A stretch of DNA of 64,000 nucleotides. It comes from CAWGGS01 sp963822095 (GTDB lineage Bacteria; Desulfobacterota; Desulfobulbia; Desulfobulbales; Desulfocapsaceae). The translations under genes were made by a program, and so were the position numbers. The stretch spans positions 1 to 64,000 of the forward strand of contig CAWGGS010000025.1 in the NCBI GenBank assembly GCA_963822095.1, given 5' to 3'. The notes beneath the pieces are model-generated. The model was not told the origin of the DNA. It saw only the letters and a list, made by a program, of their open reading frames with translations, and did not search any database. Positions 18,250-27,729 of this stretch are shown here, in pieces; position 1 is the stretch's first letter, and each line of letters begins with the position of its first letter.

Positions 18250-19830
18250 TTAGGCATCATGCATAACCGGCGAGATCGAATAAAGAAGCGTCTCTTTTTC
18301 CAATCCCTTCAACATTCTGGCTTTCTGCTCAGAAAAGGCAAATCCGTCACCGAGTTCACACCTGACTGACTCTGTGATGAGTATCTGTCCCGACAGGGCT
18401 CCTGAGGCAAGTCGTTGGGCAATATTAACATCCGTCCCGATAACAGTATAATCAAGACGACGTTTTGAACCGACGTTTCCTAAAAACATCTCCCCCCTGC
18501 TCATCCCTATCCCCAAGCCGATGTGATCAAATAAGGATGAAATCTCCATCCATTCCTTCCTGAGATTCTCAAACGCTACCAGAATTTCTACTGCCGCAGA
18601 AACAGCAGAAAAATTCGCTTTTTCTAACGTAATAGGTGCACCGAAAATAGCCAGCACGGCGTCTCCCATAAATTTATTAAGGGTACCTTTCCACGAAAAA
18701 ATCACATTGGAAAATATATCGAAGAAGGAATTTAGAAAAATTCGCATCTTTTGCGGGGGAAGATTCTGCACCAGAAGGGTGAAATTACGAATATCAGCAA
18801 AAAGTACTGTTAGTTCCTGAACTCCTCCGACATCCATCAGATTTTGGTTACTATTGATTAGCAACTCGGCAACTTCAGGGGCAACATACTGCTCGAGTAC
18901 AGCCCGCATTCTAATGGTATTCTCCCTTTGTTTAAACGATGCGACATTCTCAAGCGCCATAATCGCCTGCCCGGAAACAATGGACAGCATTTCTATATCA
19001 GCTTGGCTATATTCGATTCTCGGGTCATTCTGACTGATGTTTATCACCCCGATCACCTTCCCTCTGGAAACCATGGGAAAGGAAATCGAAGCAGAAATAT
19101 GATTTTTTTTCAGCAAGCTGGAAAAAGGCGAATGATGCTGCGTCAGTTTGTTTAAGATAACCGGTTTTTGGTTTTCATATACCCAACCAGCAATTTTTTC
19201 ACCTGATTTTATTTGTATTTTACTTAAAATCTTGTTGTCTAGCCCTCTCGAGCCAACAATTTTCAATCGATCAATATCCTCATCAAATATCAATAAAGAA
19301 ACGGAAGGGACTTTAAGTTCTCGGACAATCACGTCGAGTAATTCATTGTAGACCTGATCCTCTGTGGTTATCGTCATAAATTTTTCGCCAAGCTTATACA
19401 ATGGCAAAAGGGCTCTTGAACGTGAACTCTCTTCCTTGACCCTAGCAACCTCCAAGGATTCCTGAACCAATTCTATAAGTCTTTCAGTGACCAAGGGCTT
19501 CTCAAGAACACCGCTGAACCCGGTGTTCATTGCCTCAACCACTTGGGTGATGTTCGGTTTGGTCAAGACCATAATTCCCATCAGGTTCGGCTCGGATATT
19601 CTCATTACCCGAAAGGTCTCTATGCCATCCATGCCCGGGAGCAGCGCTGAAACAACTGCCAGATCAAAATGAATTTTAGATACCAATTCAATGGCCTGTT
19701 CCCCATCATAGGCACAATATACCTTGTGTCCCAATGTACCAAGAGCGATCCGAACCCTGTCGGCAATCACAGTTTCATTATCGATAACCAATATCTTTCC
19801 AGCAGATATACGGCTATGAGCATTTTTCAT
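18250..19830 (-). CDS. Class III adenylate cyclase with degenerate receiver and GAF domains
   Basis: The 526-aa protein has a receiver-like domain (residues about 12-125), a GAF domain (about 155-305) and a class III nucleotide cyclase catalytic domain (about 335-520). The cyclase shows both metal Asp residues (LFADIRNFT and FMGDAVLAIFG), the purine-specifying Lys in NKFMGD and a Thr in LDYTVIGTD, which together predict ATP as substrate. In the receiver the phosphoacceptor position reads LAVVSALLPGMDG, with Ser61 where Asp is expected, so it probably cannot be phosphorylated in the normal way. The gene has its own spacer upstream (246 bp). Its cAMP product could feed the cNMP-binding proteins elsewhere in the window; this is inference. 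Confidence 0.87.
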   Translation of the reverse strand: MKNAHSRISAGKILVIDNETVIADRVRIALGTLGHKVYCAYDGEQAIELVSKIHFDLAVVSALLPGMDGIETFRVMRISEPNLMGIMVLTKPNITQVVEAMNTGFSGVLEKPLVTERLIELVQESLEVARVKEESSRSRALLPLYKLGEKFMTITTEDQVYNELLDVIVRELKVPSVSLLIFDEDIDRLKIVGSRGLDNKILSKIQIKSGEKIAGWVYENQKPVILNKLTQHHSPFSSLLKKNHISASISFPMVSRGKVIGVINISQNDPRIEYSQADIEMLSIVSGQAIMALENVASFKQRENTIRMRAVLEQYVAPEVAELLINSNQNLMDVGGVQELTVLFADIRNFTLLVQNLPPQKMRIFLNSFFDIFSNVIFSWKGTLNKFMGDAVLAIFGAPITLEKANFSAVSAAVEILVAFENLRKEWMEISSLFDHIGLGIGMSRGEMFLGNVGSKRRLDYTVIGTDVNIAQRLASGALSGQILITESVRCELGDGFAFSEQKARMLKGLEKETLLYSISPVMHDA

Positions 19831-20076
19831 ATTTCAAAAACCTTTCTATCTAACGGCTAAGACGGTATTTTTATAAAGCTCTATTTTTTCGTAAATCATG
19901 CCATTTTGAATAATATTCCATTTTTTAATATTATCACATGAAGATTCAGTAATTCAAATAGATAAGAAAAATGTTATGGGTAAAGAAAAATGGATTAGCA
20001 TATTTTTGCTTATTGTATCACTATAGCACAAGATACGATTATTAGAATACTTCCTTCTCGTCAACGTCCCATAGAA

Positions 20077-21576
20077 ATGATCAACTCGAATGGCAACAAG
20101 CCCAACTCTTTTCCACCTATGGTTTCGCAAATGAACACTTACCGTTTTATGAACAAAGATAAATTCGCAATATTACCCTCCTGTTGTTGGGGAGTCCTAT
20201 GCTTGGTATTACTTTTTGTGGTAGTGTCGCCCTCAAAGGTATTCAGTCAAGGGAATTTTCATCTCCTGTTTTCCGGAAACGTTACCGGCGAGATAGAACC
20301 CTGCGGTTGACATGCCAATCAGTTGGGCGGTCTGTCCAAAAAGGCAACCCTGATTGAATCTCTAAGGAGGAAAAACAACAACCTTGTCCTCGTTGTAGAT
20401 TCCGGCAACCTGCTTTTTAAGCACCCAATTATAACGGCAAATGATGCGCAAGAGAAAATAACAGCCCGAGGCATAGCCAAGGCCTATGCCAAGATGGGAT
20501 ACGATGCCGTGGCCGTAGGTCCTCGTGACCTTTCAGCCGGAATTGATTTTTTAAAATCTGAAACTATGCGTCATTTTCCCTGGATATCTGCAAACCTTTT
20601 GGATTCCAATAAAGCCCCTGTTTTTCATCCTTGGCTCATAAAGAAAAAAGACGGAATAAAGATCGGATTCATCGGTTTGACCAAAGCCCTCCCAACTCCC
20701 TTGACCCGCTTTCATGTAGCCGATTGGCAAAAAATACTTCCTCCAATCCTGCATACACTCTCATCAAAATGTGATCATATCATTCTTCTTTCCAATCTTA
20801 ATAACGGGGAAAATTACCGGATTGCAAAACAATATCCGATGATCGATATTATTATCTCGGCCGACGCCCGAGTCGGAAATCTCGGTCCTCTCTTGAACAA
20901 CAACAGCCTTATAACTCAAGCTGCAAGTCGTGGTAAATACATGGGGAATCTAGCAATCTGGTGGGGAAAATCCCGAAAATGGGATCTCAACAGCACCCGG
21001 TCTTCATCCGCCTCCACTTTCTCCGCCCATTTTATACCCTTGGGCAGCTATCTGCCTGATAATAAGGAAATGAAACGTCTTGTAGACGGAATTAAGGAAG
21101 AAATCACTACCTTTCATAGAAAAAAAAGCCAACTATTTTTAACAGGTACGCCCGAATCAAGACAAAAGATGAAGACCACTCCAAGTCTTATCGGCTATAA
21201 ACGATGCGAGATTTGCCATAAGAAACAAACCGATTTCTGGCGATCAACACAACATGCCCAGGCCTATACTTCCCTTAAAAAAGACAAACAGAACAACAAC
21301 CCGGAATGTCTCCTCTGCCATGTGACCCATGGAGAAGAACTTTTCACAAAAAAACCAGTAGACAACTCGACCCTTCTTGCCCTGCCTCCTTCTCTACAGA
21401 CAGTAGGCTGTGAGGTCTGTCATGGAGTAGGCAGTTCCCATGCCGAACATCCCTATGAGTCCAAACTCATCTTAAGACCAAAGCAAACCGTCTGTCTCAA
21501 CTGTCATACCCCAGCAAGAGACAGCAATTTTGATTTTCAAAAAAAGAGTGAACGTATTCGTTGTCCGCCCAACTGA
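20077..21576 (+). CDS. UshA-like selenoprotein with C-terminal tetrahaem cytochrome c domain (in-frame UGA = Sec)
   Basis: Two open frames in the same phase are separated only by a TGA at 20308-20310. Reading through gives 499 residues with selenocysteine at residue 78, in EPCG-U-HANQLGGLSKK; related phosphoesterase-like proteins carry Cys at this place. A hairpin right after the UGA matches a bacterial SECIS (separate entry). An N-terminal hydrophobic signal segment (about residues 33-55) indicates export. A 5'-nucleotidase/UshA-like metallophosphoesterase domain follows, though several metal ligands are weak. The C-terminus has four haem-binding CxxCH motifs: CEICH (377), CLLCH (411), CEVCH (445) and CLNCH (473). 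It is therefore a periplasmic redox protein of unknown substrate. In-frame ATGs at 20131 and 20149 are alternative starts. A terminator follows at 21677. Confidence 0.88.
20313..20346 (+). promoter_or_regulatory. Bacterial SECIS hairpin
   Basis: TTGGGC (20323-20328) pairs with GTCCAA (20334-20339), including one G-U pair, closing the loop GGTCT (20329-20333). A lower stem TGCC/GGCA (20313-20316 with 20343-20346) extends it. The loop starts 18 bases after the UGA. From memory, the E. coli fdhF SECIS has the same GGUCU loop at the same distance, and SelB binds that loop. Confidence 0.83.
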
Positions 21577-21676
21577 CAGGCACGGCGGAAACAGAACAGC
21601 CCGACACAACCAAACGAGAAGGATAAACCTCCGACATGGTATGGTCGGTTTTTTCTAAAGAGGATGGAACGACAAA

Positions 21677-21714
21677 AAAAGGACCGGAACAGTCAGTGCT
21701 GATCCGGTCCTTTT
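21677..21714. terminator. Bidirectional terminator between the selenoprotein gene and ppaC
   Basis: AAAAGGACCGGA (21677-21688) pairs perfectly with TCCGGTCCTTTT (21703-21714), with an inner CAG/CTG extension. A-rich and T-rich flanks on the two sides serve both convergent genes. Confidence 0.88.
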
Positions 21715-21760
21715 TGTTTTTTAGATATCTGCGTATCCAGGTAGATACACACCCGGCAAA

Positions 21761-22690
21761 TTAACAGCCGAAGGCTTTCTGCAGATTGGGAACGGTTTGT
21801 TTTTTACGACTCATCATCCCGTCAATCCACATGGAAGTTCCGGAAAGTTTGTTGTCGAAAGCTTTTTCGATCAATGCAGGATCGTCGGAAACAACTACGA
21901 GATCAGTACCTTCTTTTACAACATCGGTGAGCATAAGAAGTACGGAATGACGGCCGTCGGCTTTTACGTTTTTCATCTCTTGCAAAAGGTCGTCACGGAG
22001 ATCGGCTACCTGGTCAAGTGTTGCCAGTTCGAGCTGGCCGACGCCGATCTTATTGCCCTTCATATCGAAATCCTTATAATCTCTGAAAAGCAGGTCTTTA
22101 ATGGGGACACCGGCTACGGAAGATTTGGCTTTGAGCATTTCCATGAAAAGAGCTTCGGTATCTTCCACTCCGGCAACCTTTTTCAGATCTGCGACAGCTG
22201 CTTTGTCGTCGGGTGTACAGGTCGGGGATTTAAAATTTACGGTATCGCTTAAGATTGCTGCGAGCATCCCACCTGCGATGTTTTTGGGAATCTGAATGCC
22301 TGCATCTTTGAACATTTTATTCAATACTGTACCTGTACAACCTACCGGCTCACTTCTGAACAGGATCGGGTTGTTGGTTGTGATATCGCCGATTTTATGA
22401 TGATCGACAACTGTAACAACTTCAGCATCCGTAATATTGGCTGGTGCCTGGGCAATGTCACTGAAATCAACCAAGGCGACTTGTTTTCCAGCAGCATCTT
22501 TGAGTTCTTCGGGAACCTGAAGGCCAAAATGTTTAAGGACCATCGTGGATTCCGGGTTTAGACCATCAGCACTGGTCTGCATACATGCCTTTACGTCAGC
22601 ACCCTGTGCTTTCATGAGTTCAGCCAAAGCAATCGCTGAGGTCACGGAATCGGTATCTGGGTTAGAATGGCCAACTACACAAATAGTCAT
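21761..22690 (-). CDS. ppaC: Manganese-dependent inorganic pyrophosphatase (family II)
   Basis: The 309-aa protein is a family II pyrophosphatase of the DHH superfamily, which hydrolyses pyrophosphate with Mn or Co. Metal and catalytic motifs are VVGHSNPDTDSVTSA at the N-terminus, VDFSD near residue 75, VVDHHKIGD near residues 90-98, and the family-specific SRKKQ near the C-terminus (about residue 296). There are no CBS regulatory domains, so it is the short form. A GGAGG site lies 7 bases before the ATG. In sulfate-reducing bacteria pyrophosphatase pulls sulfate activation forward; whether this organism reduces sulfate is not shown in the window. Confidence 0.95.
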   Translation of the reverse strand: MTICVVGHSNPDTDSVTSAIALAELMKAQGADVKACMQTSADGLNPESTMVLKHFGLQVPEELKDAAGKQVALVDFSDIAQAPANITDAEVVTVVDHHKIGDITTNNPILFRSEPVGCTGTVLNKMFKDAGIQIPKNIAGGMLAAILSDTVNFKSPTCTPDDKAAVADLKKVAGVEDTEALFMEMLKAKSSVAGVPIKDLLFRDYKDFDMKGNKIGVGQLELATLDQVADLRDDLLQEMKNVKADGRHSVLLMLTDVVKEGTDLVVVSDDPALIEKAFDNKLSGTSMWIDGMMSRKKQTVPNLQKAFGC

Positions 22691-23062
22691 GTTCGTTCCT
22701 CCATAAAAATATTATTTAAATTCAAACAGATAACACTCCCTTTTATACATTCTGAAATGTTTTGAGTATCCTCGGATTTGAGGCCCTAGAATAGTGTCTT
22801 AAATGTATTGAGTCAAGTAGAAAAACTGTCGTATTTATATGAAATTGGACTTTCAGAGTGAATAGTCATTCAATTTTCAGCTTCCTTATAAATGATTTTT
22901 TTTAACCCGCTGTTCGTGAGATTAAAGATCACTTTTACCCAGTGGGTATCTGGCAAAAGTCCAGGAAAACATGCGTGACAACCATAAAACTTTGAAGTAT
23001 ATCTTTTGGTATCCGTATTGTAAAATATTCCATCAAACGTTCATACTATCTGCCATCTATCG
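22691..23062. other. Divergent intergenic region between ppaC and the next gene
   Basis: These 372 AT-rich bases hold the promoters for the two divergent genes. I see no open frame or strong hairpin, only the small palindrome ACCCAGTGGGT near 22938. Confidence 0.4.
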
Positions 23063-24109
23063 ATGAAACCAGAAAATCAAAACGAAAAAAAACCTGGCCG
23101 CAAGAAAAGAAGAAACTCAGGATTGATTCTAACGCTTGTCTCTATCTGTCTCATCATCGGCATATTCTTTTTCATTGCTACAAGACAGGGGGATAACTCT
23201 GGATCATCCGGACTGGAAGGACAGCAGAACAGTATCTGGAGGAAGATCACTGAATCAATAACGGGAACTTCCGACCGAACTCAAGAAAAGACAACAACCC
23301 AGAAGGCACTTGAATCTTCCGATGGGGGGGACACAATCCACACAAACGGTGTACCTCAGTCGCCTCAAAAAAACGACAACACGTCACTTCCTGCCGACAA
23401 CAGGCAGCCTCCCCTTGACAATATGTCAAAGCAGGGTGTCCAACCGAAAGGCGATACCCTGCAGACCGTTCTTTCCGGAACCACGGATTCGTGCCAGGAG
23501 GCCTCCAAGAAGGTCAATGCTTTTTATACTCACTTGGATAACCAACCGTATATAAAGGATTTTCATCTTGGAAAATCAAGCAGTGTCTATTTCAGCGAAC
23601 TCATTCAAAAATTACTGGATAATCCACCGGTTATTTCCAGAGAAACCGACGATCTTTTCACAGTATTAAAAAATACGGCCCACTTTTATCGGATTATCGG
23701 TAAAAAGAATATCATTATTCTGAAAACAATATTGGACAAGGAAAAACCTTATATTGAAAATACGTTAGCAGATTTTTATGTTCTTACCAATTATCCCGAT
23801 TGTCTGCAAAAGACCTTCTCTCTTCGTGTGCCTCCTTACTCTATTTACGATTATGCAGGGTTCTTTCTCAATACCATGGGTGGAAGGCTCTACCTCTTCA
23901 GAAGGGATTCCGTGTCCCGAATGACGGTAAGCTATTACGGTATTCTAATCGTAGATAAAGCCAACAGGGAGTCGAACAACAGGGACGGCATCCAAATCAA
24001 ACAGGCAATAAATTCCCTTATTACAGAAATCGAAAACAGTGGCAATCAATTGCTCCTTAAAGATAGATATCTTGATAAACTTTATGAGTTAAAGGAAAAG
24101 AATCAATAA
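23063..24109 (+). CDS. Uncharacterised membrane-anchored protein
   Basis: The 348-aa protein has a short basic N-terminus (KKPGRKKRRNSG), one transmembrane helix (about residues 19-40), a low-complexity Ser, Thr, Gln and Asn-rich linker to about residue 140, and a compact alpha-helical C-terminal domain from SCQEASKKVNAFYTHLD to the end. The topology suggests a periplasmic domain tethered to the inner membrane. I do not recognise the C-terminal domain. It lies upstream of the AIM24-type gene on the same strand with 51 bp between, and may be cotranscribed with it. Confidence 0.7.
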   Translation: MKPENQNEKKPGRKKRRNSGLILTLVSICLIIGIFFFIATRQGDNSGSSGLEGQQNSIWRKITESITGTSDRTQEKTTTQKALESSDGGDTIHTNGVPQSPQKNDNTSLPADNRQPPLDNMSKQGVQPKGDTLQTVLSGTTDSCQEASKKVNAFYTHLDNQPYIKDFHLGKSSSVYFSELIQKLLDNPPVISRETDDLFTVLKNTAHFYRIIGKKNIIILKTILDKEKPYIENTLADFYVLTNYPDCLQKTFSLRVPPYSIYDYAGFFLNTMGGRLYLFRRDSVSRMTVSYYGILIVDKANRESNNRDGIQIKQAINSLITEIENSGNQLLLKDRYLDKLYELKEKNQ

Positions 24110-24160
24110 TATCTGCGCTCGTTGCTTGGGGCAGACCATGAGACAATAGGACGAACAATC

Positions 24161-25168
24161 ATGAACATCTGGTATGTGGCCGTCAATGGACAACAACAGG
24201 GACCCTTTCCTCTTGAGCAAGTTCATCGCCGTTTACAGAGCGGTGAATACACAGAGGATACTCTTGTTTGGAAACAGGGATTTGCCAATTGGACTCCCAT
24301 ATCCCAAGTGCCCGAAATGAGTCAACCACCCGGAGGACAATCCCAAGAACCTCCCAGGGTTTCCGGGCAACTTGCCCATGAAATTGATTTCGAAATTTTC
24401 GGCAACGAAATGCAATTTGTCGAAGTTGAACTCGACCCCGATGAAAGTGCCGTCGCAGAGGCAGGTGCGATGATGTATATGTCCGAAGCCATTGCCATGG
24501 AAACCGTCTTCGGTGACGGCTCCTACGGGTCGGAGACCGGAAGCCTTTTTGATAAAATGCTAGGTGCCGGCAAACGCTTAATTACTGGCGAGAGCCTTTT
24601 CACCACGATTTTCACCTTTAAAGGGAGTGGCAAGGGAAAGGTTGCCTTTGCTGCACCCTATCCGGGAAAAATCATCCCCCTTGATCTGAAAAAATATAAC
24701 CAAAAATTGGTCTGCCAGAAAGAGGCCTTCCTTTGCGCCGCAAAAGGTGTTGCCATAGGAGTTGAATTCCAGAAAAAAATCGGCACCGCGCTGTTCGGCG
24801 GTGAAGGTTTCATTATGCAAAAACTCGAAGGTGACGGTTTGGTTTTCGTCCATGCAGGTGGAACCATAATTGAAAAACAACTGCAGCCCGGAGAATCGAT
24901 TAAGGTAGACACCGGATGTCTGGTTGCCTTGACCCAAACGGTCAATTATGACATTGAATTCGTTGGAGGTGTTAAATCAGCAATTTTCGGTGGTGAAGGC
25001 TTCTTTTTTGCTACGGTTACCGGCCCCGGCCATGTTTGGCTGCAATCATTACCATTTTCAAGACTCGCAGGAAGAATCTTCCAATCAGCCCCCCAGAATA
25101 ATGCTGGTTTTTCAACTACCGGTGAAGGATCGGTTCTTGGCGGTCTCGGTGATCTTTTCCAGCGATAG
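24161..25168 (+). CDS. GYF_2-AIM24 (TIGR00266-type) protein
   Basis: The protein (335 aa) starts with a GYF_2 (DUF4339) domain, WYVAVNGQQQGPFPLEQVHRR to about residue 52, a peptide-binding-like module. After a Pro and Gln-rich linker comes an AIM24/TIGR00266 beta-rich domain, with MMYMSEAIAMETVFGDG, KGVAIGVEFQKKIGTALFGGEGFI and FVGGVKSAIFGGEGFFFATV. Biochemical function is unknown for the family. The frame is open from 24122, but the GYF domain begins at the ATG at 24161, preceded by AGGACG, so that start was chosen. Confidence 0.85.
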   Translation: MNIWYVAVNGQQQGPFPLEQVHRRLQSGEYTEDTLVWKQGFANWTPISQVPEMSQPPGGQSQEPPRVSGQLAHEIDFEIFGNEMQFVEVELDPDESAVAEAGAMMYMSEAIAMETVFGDGSYGSETGSLFDKMLGAGKRLITGESLFTTIFTFKGSGKGKVAFAAPYPGKIIPLDLKKYNQKLVCQKEAFLCAAKGVAIGVEFQKKIGTALFGGEGFIMQKLEGDGLVFVHAGGTIIEKQLQPGESIKVDTGCLVALTQTVNYDIEFVGGVKSAIFGGEGFFFATVTGPGHVWLQSLPFSRLAGRIFQSAPQNNAGFSTTGEGSVLGGLGDLFQR

Positions 25169-25317
25169 GATTGTGTTTTTCGAAAAACCTGCGTTCCACT
25201 GTTTTATAAGGTTACACCTTTTTTCCACCAAACTTCAGGGATATGGATTGTTTTTTGTTGTAAAATGCTATAATATAAACATCAAGCTTCTTTCATTCTA
25301 GCCGGGTCTTGGTTGAA

Positions 25318-26082
25318 ATGAACTCTCTTTCATCATTGTATTATAGTCAGATCGGCAGGCAGTTTCCAATAACCAATGGAAATTCCTCAAAGGTCATAAA
25401 AAGCGATAAAACATCAACAGCGCAAGGTACAGGACCGCTCAACAGAAAGGATCAGGTAATAATCTCAATCCCAGGACAAGAGGATTCGGAAAAAAATACT
25501 GCAAATCCTAAAACATCTGCTGAGTCATTCCCCACCTCGTCCTCTGCAAATAATCAGGTTAGTCAGAGTCTAAGCACACTGCAACTTTCTGAAATCCAAC
25601 AACTTAAAAAAAGAGATACAGATGTCAGGGCTCATGAGCAAGCCCACCTGTCAGTCGCAGGAAGATATGCTACAGGAGGTGCTTCATATTCCTACCAAAC
25701 TGGTCCTGACGGTGTACGATATGCGGTAGGTGGTGAAGTCCCTATTGATATCTCCTCAGAAAAAAGTCCAGAAGCTACCATTCAAAAGATGGAAACAATA
25801 AGAAGAGCAGCTCTTGCTCCGCTCGATCCTTCGTCCGCAGATCTTCAGATCGCTGCTCAGGCAACCGCGAAAGAGCTTCAGGCAATGCAGCAACTTCGTA
25901 TCCAGGAAAGCGGGAAAGCCACATCTCAGGATTCCGCTAAATCATCAACCGGACAAAATGAAAATGGACCGAAAGGTCCCCTCTCCTCCTCCGACCCAGG
26001 CAACACTTCTTCCGGATTATCCTCTGGTAATGACCAACAAATAATGATAAAAGCATACCAGAATATTTTATCGTTGGCCTGA
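25318..26082 (+). CDS. Putative metalloprotease, SprA-related (CJM1_0395) family
   Basis: The protein (about 254 aa) has a variable Ser and Asn-rich N-terminus and a conserved core DVRAHEQAHLSVAGRYA, GGASYSYQTGPDGVRYAVGGE and APLDPSSADLQIAAQATA. HEQAH has the HExxH zinc-protease form, and this core defines the SprA-related putative metalloprotease family. No signal peptide is seen. The C-terminus is low-complexity. I chose the ATG at 25318 over the TTG at 25309; ribosome-site support is weak for both. Substrate and activity are unproven. Confidence 0.75.
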   Translation: MNSLSSLYYSQIGRQFPITNGNSSKVIKSDKTSTAQGTGPLNRKDQVIISIPGQEDSEKNTANPKTSAESFPTSSSANNQVSQSLSTLQLSEIQQLKKRDTDVRAHEQAHLSVAGRYATGGASYSYQTGPDGVRYAVGGEVPIDISSEKSPEATIQKMETIRRAALAPLDPSSADLQIAAQATAKELQAMQQLRIQESGKATSQDSAKSSTGQNENGPKGPLSSSDPGNTSSGLSSGNDQQIMIKAYQNILSLA

Positions 26083-26415
26083 TGGGATTATGTATTTTCC
26101 GATCAGACTTCAAACCAGCATGACCGATTGTAGCGGTTTACGCTGGTAAACAGAGGCCTAATACTCCGGTTGTGAAAGACCGGTGGTTGGTTGAGACTTT
26201 CCTTTATCTGGTTACCCCTAAAACCCATCCTGCCGGAATGGAAGGGGGCGAACTGTTCATTACTCGGATCTCTGCAGCCTGGACAGCTGCGGAAAAACCC
26301 CATGAATGGGCTTATGGCTTCCCGAAAAACGAACAGCTCACTCCCTTGATCGGCAGCTGGACATTAGTGGTAATCAGATTCTTTTTTTATGCTTCTTTTG
26401 AGAGGGACATCTGAT
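26083..26415. other. Spacer upstream of the aminopeptidase gene
   Basis: No gene or clear signal is visible in these 333 bases. A short plus-strand open frame from 26172 has no recognisable motif. The promoter of the downstream aminopeptidase gene probably lies here. Confidence 0.35.
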
Positions 26416-27729
26416 ATGAAGGAAGAGCACTTTACAAAAAAATTTTTTAACTTCCTGAACTCATCGCCAACTCCTTACCATGCCATCTCCGTCATGGCAA
26501 TCCACTTTCTGGAACAAGGATATCAGCAACTTTTCGAAAACGAACGTTGGGAGCTCGAAAAGGGAAAATCATATTTTACGATCCGGGATGATGGTGCGCT
26601 GGTCGCCTTCACGCTTGGTTTCAATCCTCCGGAACAACAAGGTTTCCGGATTCTGGGCGCCCACAGCGACAGTCCCTGTCTGCAAATAAAACCACTGCCC
26701 GGCGTTAACAAACTAGACTACCACCAATTGGGTGTTGAAGTTTACGGCGGTGCACTTCTCAGCCCCTGGTTTGACAGGGACCTTTCCCTTGCCGGACGGG
26801 CATGCTGCCATATGGAAGGGAAGACACTGAAGAGTTTTTTAGTCGATTTTCGTCGGCCGATGCTGTCCATTCCAAGCCTTGCCATCCATCTCGACCGGGA
26901 GGCAAACAAAAACCGTTCAATAAATTCCCAGCTCCATATCGCCCCTATCCTTTCCCAGGTTGTAGACAGTATACTACCGGAATTCAAAACCATACTTCGG
27001 GACCGGATAGTCGAAGAGCATGGAGAACATGGAGTCGTCAACGTCTTGAGCTTTGATATGTTCTGTTACGATCCCCAGGCCCCCAGTTATCTGGGCCTGA
27101 AAAAAGAGTTTATAAGCGCTCCACGCCTGGACAACCTTCTTAGTTGTTTTGTGGGAATGCACGCGATGCTTGAGGCAAACAGCCGAGGAAATAGGATGTT
27201 TATTTGCAACAACAATGAGGAAACAGGCTCAATGTCCACGACCGGAGCACTCGGTTCCCTGCCTGTTTCCATAATTGAACGCATAATTCCCGACACACAG
27301 GCCCGTAGAATTTGCCTCAACAGATCTTTTTTTATCTCCATGGACAATGCCCACGCTGTTCATCCGAATTTCTCCGACAAGTCGGAACCGGCCCACCGCG
27401 TACTCCTCAACCATGGACCAGTGATTAAAATAAACGCCAATCAAAGATATGCCACTAATAGTTTCAGTCAGGCACTTTTCCAACTTCTTGCCTCAGAGAT
27501 CGATGTTAAAACCCAGGAATTCGTGATGCGTAACGATATGGCTTGCGGTAGCACAATAGGGCCACTCATTGCCTCACAACTCGGAATTCGAACTGTCGAT
27601 GTCGGTGCACCAACCTTGGCCATGCATTCCATACGCGAGTTAACAGGCAGCAGTGATCCTCATCTTTTGTATAGAACAATTTTCCACTTTTTAACAAGAA
27701 AGGACCTTCCAGACGATGTAAACCAATGA
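26416..27729 (+). CDS. M18 family aminopeptidase
   Basis: The protein (437 aa) is a zinc aminopeptidase of family M18 (aspartyl aminopeptidase type), cytoplasmic, that trims N-terminal residues from peptides. Visible active-site regions are LGAHSDSPCLQIKP (about residues 75-88, zinc His and Asp), NNNEETGSMSTTGA near residue 270 (catalytic Glu), SMDNAHAVHPNFSDK near residue 310, and the C-terminal TLAMHSIRELTGSSDP (zinc His). The frame opens at 26389, but the conserved start FFNFLNSSPTPYHA is short after the ATG at 26416, with GAGAGG upstream. It overlaps the next gene by 4 bases (ATGA). Confidence 0.9.
   Translation: MKEEHFTKKFFNFLNSSPTPYHAISVMAIHFLEQGYQQLFENERWELEKGKSYFTIRDDGALVAFTLGFNPPEQQGFRILGAHSDSPCLQIKPLPGVNKLDYHQLGVEVYGGALLSPWFDRDLSLAGRACCHMEGKTLKSFLVDFRRPMLSIPSLAIHLDREANKNRSINSQLHIAPILSQVVDSILPEFKTILRDRIVEEHGEHGVVNVLSFDMFCYDPQAPSYLGLKKEFISAPRLDNLLSCFVGMHAMLEANSRGNRMFICNNNEETGSMSTTGALGSLPVSIIERIIPDTQARRICLNRSFFISMDNAHAVHPNFSDKSEPAHRVLLNHGPVIKINANQRYATNSFSQALFQLLASEIDVKTQEFVMRNDMACGSTIGPLIASQLGIRTVDVGAPTLAMHSIRELTGSSDPHLLYRTIFHFLTRKDLPDDVNQ

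Noticed and set aside
21574..21576. TGA at the end of the selenoprotein gene as a second selenocysteine
   Set aside because: No hairpin with a GGTCT-like loop follows it, and the sequence after it is low in coding signal and runs into a terminator. It is taken as the real stop.
26172..26414. Plus-strand open frame of 80 codons before the aminopeptidase
   Set aside because: No motif, and the aminopeptidase start and ribosome site lie at its end.
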